Notes under the pieces: generated by a model
Told to the model about the DNA's origin: nothing
Seen by the model: only the letters and a program-made list of their open reading frames with translations
Database searches by the model: none
Made by a program: the position numbers and the translations under genes
Shown here: in pieces, positions 26,138 through 36,600 of the stretch
Position numbering within the stretch: position 1 is the first letter of the stretch
Layout: every line of letters begins with the position of its first letter
Assembly: GCA_028551475.1 (NCBI GenBank)
Contig: CM052355.1
Location: 8,122,001 to 8,186,000 of the forward strand
Source of the DNA: Casuarina equisetifolia
Lineage: Eukaryota; Streptophyta; Magnoliopsida; Fagales; Casuarinaceae
Direction of reading: 5' to 3'
Length of the DNA stretch: 64,000 nt

Positions 26138-26380
26138 ATGTCGCTAAAGAGATCTTATTCTTTGTGTAACGGCGAAGCTGTAGAGAGCAATACAGCAAAG
26201 CGTGAACGCTTTGGTCGCTGTTTCTCCTTCATGGAGATTCAGATTCAGATAGAGCCAGAAAAGTCGTTGAGGGACATCGATCCCTTCAAATTGAAGGCTG
26301 AGATAAAGAGGTGGGCTAAGGCTGTCGTCGCATACGCTCGGCAGGTCAGTGATCGATTTGGAAGCTCTAGTGGAAGTTGA
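26138..26380 (+). CDS. Small unrecognised basic protein, tandem copy 1
   Basis: A single-exon frame encodes 80 residues. I do not recognise a named family. It is supported as a gene because a second copy 2.6 kb downstream keeps an open frame of nearly the same length. The two proteins match at about three quarters of positions by eye, and differences cluster in the N-terminal half. Shared blocks are AVESN, RCFSFMEI, and a long C-terminal stretch FKLK-EIKRWAKAVVAYARQVSDR followed by FGSS. The C-terminal half should form a basic amphipathic helix. No signal peptide or membrane segment is visible. A TATA box lies 50 bases upstream. The function is unknown; the W-box and ACGT elements upstream hint at stress control, which is inference. 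Confidence 0.7.
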   Translation: MSLKRSYSLCNGEAVESNTAKRERFGRCFSFMEIQIQIEPEKSLRDIDPFKLKAEIKRWAKAVVAYARQVSDRFGSSSGS

Positions 26381-26754
26381 TGGACATGTTATGGCTTCTA
26401 CTTTTGGATCGTAGTGTGAAGTGTGTGAAACTTTTCTTAATTGTTTTCCACGATTGAAGAAATAGTTGTTGGTTAATGGCTCCAATTGGGGTAGAAGTGA
26501 GGGGGAGAGGTCGCGGCCAAAGTTTGGAAATTTTTTTTGGCCATCTCTGTTCAAGTAAGACGGGTCTTACAATGATGTTGGATTTCGCAGCAAGACTACT
26601 AGACTCCCAAGGGTTTTTGGTGGAAAGATCTATGAATTTCAATATTGTGCTTTCCATCTACAAGAATTTCTTTCCTTTTTGTCTCCTGTATTTGATGACA
26701 TTGAAGAGTTGATGTTATAGAGATCAAGAACATGTTTCGCTAAAGGGTTGGAAA

Positions 26755-27060
26755 AAGACGATGGCCGAAGAGGGGACGACCTTTGTTTTATGAAGAACAA
26801 TTCCTTCAAGCACTATGGGATTGGCAGGGCAATTATTGTATGAAGAAGAAAAACTCCTTCGAGCACTGTGGGATGTTTAATCGCAGCCTTTCTGTTTGAT
26901 TCCCCAGTATTGACTGGGACAAATGATTGATTTAGTTCCCAAAATTGGCAGATAAGGAGACACTCTTGCTGATTCTTTTGTAAACTTAATGACTGCACGA
27001 TATGCTCTACGATTATAAGTCACTCTGTCGAGTTATGCATAGTTATTTTTTTGTTGTTAT
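26755..27060 (+). pseudogene. Decayed fragment of eL28 exon 1 and intron 1
   Basis: CAGGGCAATT at 26825 and the following AAGAAGAA and AACTCCTT words match eL28 exon 1. The sequence then jumps to the end of that exon and into intron 1 (AGCACT, TTTCTGTTTGATTC). The roughly 80 bases removed lie between two AACTCCT words in the intact gene, as expected for a deletion between direct repeats. Weaker matches continue (AAAATTG..GATA, then ATGCATAGTTATTTT at about 27035, compared with 23107). Intron sequence is present, so this is a DNA-level duplicate, not a processed copy. A short internal echo (TGAAGAACAATTCC at 26790) precedes it. Confidence 0.65.
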
Positions 27061-27949
27061 TTCTTATTTGGCTTGTATTCTTATGAGGACAACCTGACCC
27101 AGTTGCGTCGAGTTCCCTACACACGTGGGTTTTCATGTCTTGTCATCCGGTCTGGTTGTCGTGGATACGAGTGGTTTTGGCTTGTAAAAGCTATTTCGTT
27201 TTGATTTTGTGATGCTCAATACATCAGTTCAATGTTTCTCAATGCCTTCAATCTCGGATCTCGTTAATGTTTTGTTACAGGCTCATGGGGTCATAATAGG
27301 TTTAGAATGATAATCAAATAAGATATATTAAAATTAGTTTTCAGATTAAAGTAGATGAAGCTTGTAACAAATAGCATTAGAACAAATCTTATGTTCCAAA
27401 TTTGAAATTGTGAAAGGGGCAATCTATGGAAAGAGCTATAAAAAATAACTATTTGGTAATTAAATGTCATAGACCAAAGAGTCGTATAAATGTATGTGTA
27501 ACAAAAGGAAAAGAAAGGAGGGCAGTGTTTGGGAATTGTGTATTCACTTGCTCAAATAATTTTGTATTAGACTTGTCCTTATATAATCGAAGGATTGACC
27601 TAACATAAAAACAATACAAACAACGAATAGAATATTACATTACTTCATATACAAGTTATTTTCACAATAAACTTATACCACAAGAAAATAATATGAACTT
27701 ATATCAACAAGTATAAACTAGAATATAAAGACATATCTTAAACAATATGAGACAAGAATAGAACTATTTGTTATAGACTTATGAAAGCTCCTAACAAACT
27801 TAGGCTTATAAGAACTCAATTTATAAATGACATTCATAAAAAATATGTCAATTTTTTTTTTTTTTAATTTAATCTTTGACAAAGTGATTGAGTCACGTAA
27901 CACGTTTATCTTTTATGTTTTCCAATACGTCGTTTTGCCAATTTCCCAA
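27061..27949. other. Intergenic, no gene seen
   Basis: AT-rich sequence, possibly including more eL28 intron remnant up to about 27200 (GGCTTGTAAAAG compared with GGCTTGTTAAAG in intron 1). I see no open frame with coding character. Confidence 0.5.
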
Positions 27950-28746
27950 AAGCCGTAAACCATCCTTTGTGCCACGTCAGTCGAGCTTATTGTTTTTGGC
28001 TACCACTACAAACTTATCCTTCATCCAAAAACGAGTAGAAGACTCCTGAGGCACTTGTAAATTACTTAGTCATTGTTATTATCATGTCCCTCTGCAAGTT
28101 ACGTGCGTAATTGACGACATCCTTTGCACTGGGTGGAGTGTCGCGTCTTCGTTAATCCTTAAATACGTTTCGGCTAAACGAACGAAGAAGAGCAAAGGAT
28201 TCGTAAGTCACACAGGAAGGAGCATCGAATGTCCCGAATCTTACAACAAATGCTTCTATATTCATTTGTTGAACTTGACTTTTCTTTTGCTTACTTCTTT
28301 ATATTTGCTTTTTCATTAGACGCTGTCAACGGCTTCCAAACTTATCGAGCAAGTATATGGAGAAAAGAAAAGAAAAGAAAAAAAACATCGTCTTAGGCAC
28401 CCATGGTATTTTACTTTTATCCGAGGAAAAGTCAGATTATATGGCGATCGTTCTTTTGTTAGAAGGCAATTACGAGAAACTACTTGATTGTTAAGAAAGC
28501 TTCTCTCAAAGGCCTTTTGCTTACTTTCATGATGTCATTTTTTTCTTTGCTTGAACATGGTATTGGTTAAAACCCGAATCTGCCAGTAGGGCTTTGAAAA
28601 GTCAAGTCAATGGAAGGGGTTTATCGCACGCCTTAGTCTTCAAAATGCTGCTTGCCTTGAGCAATTCTCTAACCTTATATAAACTCTTCCAACGTTGGAG
28701 ACAAGCATAATTTCAGGCATAACCGGCATCGGCAAGCTCCAAAACC
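27950..28746 (+). promoter_or_regulatory. Promoter of small gene copy 2
   Basis: AACCATCCT, then GCCACGTCAG (27970-27979) and GAGCTTATT parallel the upstream region of copy 1. TTACGTGCGTAA near 28100 adds a second ACGT core. AAAGTCAAGTCAA near 28599, TCTCTAACC near 28667 and the TATA box TTATATAAA at 28675-28683 match copy 1 in order. The duplicated unit therefore includes several hundred bases of promoter. Confidence 0.5.
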
Positions 28747-28983
28747 ATGTCGGTAAAGAAATCTCGCTCTCTGAGCGACGGCCAAGCCGTGGAGAGCAAT
28801 ATTACAAAGCGCGGACGCTTCGACCGTTGCTTCTCCTTCATGGAGATTTCGGTAGAGCCAGGAAAGTCGCTGAAGGACATGGATTCCTTCAAGTTGAAGA
28901 CTGAGATAAAGAGGTGGGCTAAGGCTGTCGTGGCATACGCCCGGCAGGTTAGCGATCGATTTGGAAGCTCCCGCGGCAGTTGA
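28747..28983 (+). CDS. Small unrecognised basic protein, tandem copy 2
   Basis: A single-exon frame of 78 residues is paralogous to the gene at 26138. It differs by a two-residue gap after FMEI and by scattered substitutions. The C-terminal EIKRWAKAVVAYARQVSDR block is unchanged. Retention of an intact frame, start context and TATA box in both copies argues that both are expressed. No known domain was recognised. A (T)n-rich and ATTTTTT-repeat stretch follows at about 29230-29262. Confidence 0.7.
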   Translation: MSVKKSRSLSDGQAVESNITKRGRFDRCFSFMEISVEPGKSLKDMDSFKLKTEIKRWAKAVVAYARQVSDRFGSSRGS

Positions 28984-30202
28984 AGGAGATGATCTCCTGT
29001 GGGGAAGATCAAGAACTTCTAATCGTATGTCAATTTTCCTGTACTGAAGGAATAATGCGTTGGTTGAAGATTCGGAGGGAGACGAAGGGGGGCTAGACCC
29101 AAATCATGTGTAAAGTTCAATGTTTTTCCTTACTGTTTTCTGTAATTAACGATGACGACCAGTTGACGGTTATGGAGCTCTAAAAACATGTTTCCTCTTC
29201 CCAAGACTTGGAAAGAGCTGCAGGCCGGAGATTTTTTATTTTTTATTTTTTATTTTTTGGGTGATATTCTGCAAGTTCAATGATTATGAAGCAGGAGACA
29301 ACAGTTCTGTCATGATCTTTTAAGGGGGAATCTTCTTTATTCTTTTAATTTTTAATTTTCTTGATAAAAAGACAATAATGGAGAGAGGAAAAGAGATTCT
29401 GATATTAGTTGAAAAAATTAATAAATAATACTCATTTGTGGGGCATGTTTAGTTATGCACCGACGGCACAACCATCAAGAAGGAGTGTATCTCTACCATA
29501 AACATTGGCATTACTTACCTTAAACTAATGCGAAAATGCTTAACAATACTCTTCTCTTGTTCTTTTATTACCAGCAAGTGATAGAGAAAGTAAATGGTGC
29601 GGATACGTCTGAAAGCATGAAGGCCCAGTTTTCATATGGGCCGGCCCATGTTTCTTTACGATCAACAATTGTCTACCGTGCTAAGCTAATATTGTTATTA
29701 AGTGGGTCAGCACCACCAGATGGCACAATTTCAATTGAGGGTGAAAAAGTAATTTAAATGAAGTTACCTTTTTACCCCTGATTTTCGAAAAATTACCAAC
29801 CTCTCAAGTTACGTCATGTCGCGTTTTGGACCCTCAAGAGGTGGAGAGACCATCCCATCCCGCAAAGTTATGAGCAGTAATTCTAGTTGGAAATTAGAAA
29901 TGTGGGGATAATAGAGTCATTATGGTCATCGTTACAGCTGTTCAACCTTAACATTTATGGAAAGCTTACTATCTTTGGAGCAGAAAAAGAGTGACTCCAG
30001 ACAGGATACGAAAATGACGTTTTACCCCTTATTGGATTTACCGAAAGCACCCAATTTTAGGGGCACAATTTAATAAATAAGACAAAAAGAAAAAAAGCAT
30101 ATCGAACGCGGATATAGAAGCCCTAGGAGCGTCTGCGGAGAGAGCGGGAGAGCTTCCACTGACCTCAGACGACTCTTCTTCCAGTAGCTTTTCATCCTTA
30201 AG
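28984..30202 (+). promoter_or_regulatory. 3' flank of small gene 2, then eRF1 promoter and first (untranslated) exon
   Basis: An ATTTTTT microsatellite lies at about 29230-29262. GGCCCA, ATGGGCC and GGCCCAT words cluster at about 29620-29648; these are site II (TGGGCY) elements common at translation and mitochondrial genes, here well upstream of the transcript. Around 30100-30202 lies a likely untranslated exon ending in AAG before GTATGG. The short frame at 29536-29757 has no family match and is not called. Confidence 0.45.
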
Positions 30203-31180
30203 GTATGGATTCATTTTCATTTTTCAAAATATTTCTTTTTAATTAAGATGTTATTATGCTTAGTTTCATTTTTTCGTAATATAGCGTATATTTGTTCGAT
30301 CTTGTCTGATTCTGCTTTATCTATTGCCAACTTCTATTTCTGTACTAAACGCTAAAATTGTACGGATTTGTGAAGTTTATGAAGAATTTGATATGAAGCT
30401 CGCTTTTTGGGGCCAAAAATTGGCAGATCTTTCATTTTCAATACTCTGATTAGCTCACAGCTTTTTTTTTTTTTTTTTTTATCATGTGAACGATAGAGTT
30501 GCCCTAGTGATTCTTATTATCTTCCATGTAAAGTTCTGATATTTACTTTCAGTGTGATTTACTGCTGATAATGGTTTGGGTACTTATGGGTTGTTTTCTT
30601 GGGCAGATGGAACGGTATACATATCTTTGACAGCGTTGTAGATTTGCGTCACATTCAAAAAGCACAAATATACATTTTATGCTTCTGTAAACATAGAGTC
30701 GAAGTTTCTTAGTTTGTCTTCTCGATCCCTGCATGTAATTAAAGTTTTATACATGTATAAAATATTTTTCAAAGCTCAATGGGTGATTCTCCAGCTTCTT
30801 GAACCTATACCAATTTCGTGTAGTCCTGGTCTGTACAATTAAATATATTTTATTGTAATATATATATATATGTCGTTCTTACAATTTGTGGGGGGATGAG
30901 GTACTGGGTTGAAAACACGCACTTCGTATTACATTTTTCATGTAGGGGGTGAGTTTGTTATGACAGTGGAAAACCAATTATGCCTTTGTTGTCTCTCTCT
31001 TAGAATTATTGACTTTTATTTCTCTTCCCTTCTCTCTCTCTTATTTTGTTTTGTGTTGAAGGCTTTTGAAATATGTATATTTCTTTTATAACTATATATA
31101 TATATATATATATTTGTATATGTATGTATGCATTTAATCGGAATTAAGCTATTTTCTCACTTCCATATATATACTTCTAG
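30203..31180 (+). other. 5' UTR intron of the eRF1 gene
   Basis: The donor is AAG then GTATGG at 30203 and the acceptor TTCTAG at 31180, about 40 bases before the ATG. The intron is T-rich, with a T run near 30462-30480 and a (TA)n run near 31085-31110. A leader intron with an intronless coding exon is common in plant translation-factor genes. Confidence 0.6.
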
Positions 31181-31218
31181 GCTGCTATTGCTGTTGTTGC
31201 GCGGTATCATAACAAACA

Positions 31219-32532
31219 ATGGCAGATGGGCATGAAACTGATAAGAATATTGAGATATGGAAAATTAAGAAATTGATTAAAGCATTGGAATCTGCAAGAG
31301 GCAATGGTACCAGCATGATATCTCTTATAATGCCTCCACGTGATCAAATATCTCGAGTGACCAAGATGTTAGGTGATGAATTTGGAACTGCTTCCAACAT
31401 CAAAAGTAGGGTCAACCGTCAGTCAGTGTTGGCTGCCATTACCTCTGCTCAACAGAGACTGAAGCTCTACAATAAGGTTCCCCCCAATGGACTGGTGCTT
31501 TATACTGGGACAATTGTTACTGAAGATGGTAAGGAAAAGAAGGTTACAATCGACTTTGAGCCTTTTAGGCCTATAAATGCATCACTCTACCTCTGTGATA
31601 ATAAGTTTCACACAGAAGCACTAAATGAACTTTTAGAATCTGATGACAAGTTTGGTTTCATCGTAATGGATGGAAATGGCACTCTTTTTGGGACATTGAG
31701 TGGAAACACACGAGAGGTGCTTCATAAATTCACAGTGGATCTTCCTAAAAAGCATGGAAGAGGAGGACAGTCAGCTCTGCGGTTTGCTCGTCTTCGGATG
31801 GAAAAGCGACACAACTACGTGAGAAAGACTGCAGAACTTGCTACACAGTTCTATATTAATCCCGCCACTAGTCAGCCTAATGTTGCTGGCCTAATTCTTG
31901 CAGGTTCAGCGGACTTTAAGACCGAGCTGAGCCAGTCAGATATGTTTGATCCTCGATTACAAGCAAAGATATTGAATGTGGTTGATGTTTCTTATGGTGG
32001 TGAAAATGGTTTCAATCAAGCCATTGAGCTTTCCTCAGAAATTCTTTCAAACGTAAAGTTTATACAAGAGAAACGCCTGATTGGGAAATACTTCGAGGAG
32101 ATCAGCCAGGATACTGGGAAATATGTTTTTGGTGTTGATGACACGCTGAAGGCTCTAGAAATGGGTGCTGTGGAGACCCTTATCGTCTGGGAAAATTTGG
32201 ATATCAATAGGTACACGCTGAAAAACAGTGCCACTGGTGAGATTAGCATAAAGCACTTGAACAAGGAACAAGAGGCTGATCAGAGCAACTTCCGGGATCC
32301 AGCCACATCCTCAGAGCTGGAGGTTCAGGAGAAACTGTCCTTACTTGAGTGGTTTGCCAATGAGTACAAGCGGTTCGGTTGCATACTTGAATTTGTCACC
32401 AACAAGTCCCAAGAGGGATCTCAATTTTGCAGGGGTTTTGGTGGGATCGGGGGTATTCTTCGTTACCAGCTTGACATTAGATCATTTGATGAGTTATCTG
32501 ATGATGGAGAAGTGTACGAAGATTCTGATTAA
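31219..32532 (+). CDS. ERF1: Eukaryotic peptide chain release factor 1 (eRF1)
   Basis: One uninterrupted exon encodes 437 residues, the normal eRF1 length. eRF1 reads all three stop codons in the ribosomal A site and, with eRF3, triggers peptidyl-tRNA hydrolysis. The N domain has the stop-codon motifs GTS (about residues 30-32), TASNIKS (57-63) and the YxCxxxF motif as YLCDNKF (124-130). The M domain carries the catalytic GGQ at 182-184 within GRGGQS. The C domain, which binds eRF3, includes the mini-domain region and ends acidic ([14 protein letters not shown]). Everything expected for a functional factor is present. The coding exon lacks introns, as I recall for Arabidopsis eRF1-2 and eRF1-3. 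The stop is TAA followed by G. Confidence 0.98.
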   Translation: MADGHETDKNIEIWKIKKLIKALESARGNGTSMISLIMPPRDQISRVTKMLGDEFGTASNIKSRVNRQSVLAAITSAQQRLKLYNKVPPNGLVLYTGTIVTEDGKEKKVTIDFEPFRPINASLYLCDNKFHTEALNELLESDDKFGFIVMDGNGTLFGTLSGNTREVLHKFTVDLPKKHGRGGQSALRFARLRMEKRHNYVRKTAELATQFYINPATSQPNVAGLILAGSADFKTELSQSDMFDPRLQAKILNVVDVSYGGENGFNQAIELSSEILSNVKFIQEKRLIGKYFEEISQDTGKYVFGVDDTLKALEMGAVETLIVWENLDINRYTLKNSATGEISIKHLNKEQEADQSNFRDPATSSELEVQEKLSLLEWFANEYKRFGCILEFVTNKSQEGSQFCRGFGGIGGILRYQLDIRSFDELSDDGEVYEDSD

Positions 32533-33699
32533 GAGCCCATCAACTGCAGTTCATTGCTGTCGTTGGAGGATGTTGTGAAAGTTTATACCAGGTACAACCT
32601 TCTTGCTGCTGCTTGCTAAGAGATTGGAGACTCCAGATTAAGGCTTCCAAGTTTGTTATCTTGACACTCATACGATGGAAGCTAGACAATTGTAACTTAT
32701 TTTAAATTTTATGATTTCTGTTACCCTGCTTTTGCTCACTTGATGTTTGGGAATTTGGCATACAGCCAACCGGTATGTGATTTCTGGAGGTAAAATAGAC
32801 AGCTTATAAGTTTAATTCACGACCTGGTTGCTTGTTTTATGGTTGTGTCATTGTTGCGTGATGACGTTATGTTGGAGAGATTTGGATCAGCGAGTACCTT
32901 TGGCATGGTCCTTGAAGCCCTGTTTCAGTAATCATTTTTAAGTCCGTTAAGGTCTTGTTTTGGCCCGCTATTTGATGTGGTCTTCCCCTTAGGATGTCTT
33001 GCTTGATGCGTCCTCTGTGGGAAATACAGCTTGTGTATAGCATACTTAATGCATGCTTTATATTGGCAATTTAATTAGATAGCAATCAATATTTGTCTGT
33101 CCATAACGTCTTAAGAAAGATCAGAAACCATGTATACAGCGCGATTCATTTCTTCTCGGTGAAATAACTCTTTTCTAGTACTTGTCTGATAAGTGGCTAG
33201 AATTGGCTTGCAAGAGGAGATGATTGTATCACGATTAATCATTCCAGGTTGTCGGACAAAAATGTAAATTATGAGTCTCGCCTAGGCAGAAGTGGCTTGT
33301 AAATCAGGCTCCAAATACAAAGTTGAAAAAGAGTGTTTTCTCCCTTTTCTTCCGATGGCTACACCTGCCAACTGTTCATAATTCTCAGTAACAATGTAGA
33401 TGCGTATCTACCGGACTTTGACGGCCTACTGTTCTTGTCGGTAGGGGTTCAGAGTCCGTTCTAACAGTGACAACCAATGCAATGCAGCAATACCTATTAA
33501 CAGAAGCGAGAACAACTACATTTTATGCCAAAATTTTCCTCAACAACACTGCCATCCGCCACTGATTGACCCATACGTAGGCAAATTCTTTTTACTGAAA
33601 GAATGATTGCTGCCATTCAGAACTCTGTTAACCTTGCAAAACAAATTCCAGTGAAAATCCGTGATTCTTTTTGTTCTTCTGTGTCATAGACAAAGGCTG
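32533..33699. other. Convergent intergenic: eRF1 3' UTR and anoctamin 3' UTR
   Basis: About 1.2 kb between two converging stop codons. It contains the two 3' UTRs. A possible splice donor (CCAG then GTACAA near 32590) follows the eRF1 stop, but I cannot fix an acceptor. No gene is seen. Confidence 0.5.
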
Positions 33700-36600
33700 T
33701 CATGAAGCACATTCACGGTCTATGTAGCCAACTCTCTCTTTAAGCTCCACAGACACCTTTCTCCCACCAGATATGGACTTCAAGAGCTGTTTCGAACACA
33801 CATCCTGCGCCTGTGTGGCATTTTTCACGCGACTGGCTCTTACCCAAGCAGGTTCCTGCCAGATGCAAGTCCCATGCTCTTAGTTCAATTGAATGAACCC
33901 CCCATTTTTAAAATTGAACCGATTCATATACCATTCATATGAAGAAAGTAAATATGGACTCGGAGATCCTTTATAAAAGGGAAAGAGTATCACCTCAGGT
34001 ACAAAGCGGGAGACTGCAAACTTAATCAACAGGAGGATATGTTCCATAACCAGAATAGCTGCAAGTCCAGGCTCTATGCTCCAATTCCCCTCCTGATCAT
34101 ATAAACACACTAGAAGTGCACTGTTGGTGCATATTGACATCACTATCAGGAACTACAATTCAAAGAGACATCAAAAATATCAGTATGGAGTTGACATAGG
34201 AGTCAAAAGAAAACCACTGATCTCTTAGTATGACACTGACAAAAATGAATGTTTTGGGAATAACAGAGACAACCTGCTGATTTAAACTTTGAAGGCATTG
34301 TATATACAAATATGATAGTCTTGATGTTCAAATCCCATATTGATATTACATACGCCTACTTTGTGCTTTCCTTGTCTTTTAAATGAAAAATTGTAATGAA
34401 TCCAATCATTGAACTAAAATGCCTAAGCCTATTGATATGGTGGGTTCAATTATTTTTTAGATCATAAGATTCCACCACACTTATGATCTGATGTCTAACA
34501 GTCCACTCTACAGTAGTTTTACTCTAACCCCATATGTTTAGATGCCTTTTTAGCTTGTAACATTTTAGTCACTAAGTAGCCTTTTCCATAAGTCATCCCT
34601 TCCGTGATTCGAACCTAAGATATGAGGCTTGTCTTTGATACTAACTGTAATAAACCCAATTATCGAGCTAAAAGGCCTAAATCTATTGGCATGGTGGGTT
34701 TTCAATTACTTTTTAAATTGTAACAAAAAATAAAGGCACATGTTCTTCATCCAAAAGTATACACAATAACTACTGTATCCACAGGATTTAGTACCTGAAA
34801 AATGTTTAGCCAAGCTCCAATCGTTGTGGCAGCACGAGGGATGGGTCGTTTAAACATGGTAAGCAGCTTCAAGGCATCTGTTCTAATTTCTGTAATGTTG
34901 TTCTGCATTGTGTGGGAACTTCATCATTGTTACTTGAAGAATCAAAATGACGTGCAAGAAAGGATAAAAAGAACAAAAAAAAAAAAAAATGGAGGAAATA
35001 CCACTAAAAGAATTGTATACCACAACAGAGAAGACAAATGCAAGGGGGAATGCACAAGCAAACATCATGATCATTCCAAACTGCAACGCCAACTCCAAAA
35101 AGTCTGCAGGTGGATTTTGATTGGTCAAATAAATTCAAACATTCTAAAAAAATCCCATGATAGCTTTAAAACAGAATGAAAGTGAACTTATCAAGTTATA
35201 ATTTCCAAGCTTACAAGATGCATAAGCTCCTCAATTAAGGTCAAACCAGGAACCAGCATTTTCATTGAGAAAATTAGATACAAAGAAAAAGAAAGGCCAA
35301 ATTTTCATTATGTTTCATCAATCCCATCCAGTATTTGCATTTTCTTTATGTAATAAATGTATATCTACACACACATGCACAGATGTTCATATTAATTATT
35401 TTGATACATGATAAAATGCTTCAGCAGTCCTTTATTCCAATATTTAACCCCAATCTTGTCATAAAGATAAATATGTTCTGCATATTACCATCAAATAGTC
35501 CATCCTCCAGCTCCTCACCAATGCTTGCGGAATAAGAAGGCTTCAGGTACTCTTTCTCTGCCCTAGAGGAAAACTGGATCTTCCCCTTTGATGAACCCTT
35601 TTCATGCTTTTTCTTGTTTCTTGACAACAGCAGGTGCATCAGCTCATTTTAAACAATAGATAGAGAAGGAATATTCCCCCAAAAGGACGGAGAGATAAAA
35701 ATATTAAACTACCTTACTATATACTTTCTATAGCTGTACTTGAGATAGGGTAAAGTATTTTCCAACAAGTTCTCCAACACCTGGACAGAATATACAGCTC
35801 AAGAATATAATCAATCGACGTAGTGCAAAATCAACCCTAAACACCCTAAATGAGCTTAAAAATTAAGAAATAAAACCATTTCACCTGTGACACAAGCAGG
35901 CGCTGAATCAACACTTGGCGGAGAGTCAAAAAATTACGGTGCAGGAGGGCGTGATAGAAAATTCCTATGTATGACTGCATAAAATATAGACCAAAGACCT
36001 GCAAGAGCCGTGAAGGCCTTGAAGCACAGCAAATATCCCGAACAAAGAACCAAGGGGGACTAATTAGAATTCTTGTCAGTACCTTGTAGACCAAGCTGTC
36101 GGCCCTTTTTTCTGTGGTTTCATTGTTTTCGTACTTAATGAGCTTGACTGATATCTTGCCCCCAGCCCGAGTAAGATGCTGAATAGCAAAAAGATAAATT
36201 GCTGTCAGCCCAAACCTGAAAAACAAAAATTAAAAAGAAGTGTCAGCTTCATGCAACTAACTTATGGAAAACTAACAAACCAATTGAGAAAGTAAACAAA
36301 ATTATGGTATGAAAGGTTGGGGAAAATCACTCAATCAGGAATCTACACATTCTATCCCTTCAAGTGGGAGCCTAAACCAGTATTAACACTGATTTGACAG
36401 GAACGTTTGAGGAGAATGTGAGAGCAACACAGAAGAATCTGCATTTGTATGAAAAGAAGTTGACTGATTAGTAGATCATCACAAGATAAACCTTCTAAAA
36501 CTTCAACTTTCTTATGCCAACAACTGGTTGTAAAAGGATTGTGGAGGAAGATTGGCAGTAAAGAACCTAATATTGTAGAGAGAATCTAATATTTCTCAAA

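Noticed and set aside
29536..29757. A 73-residue open frame with start and stop
   Set aside because: It has no family resemblance and no paralogue, and it contains site II promoter motifs upstream of eRF1.
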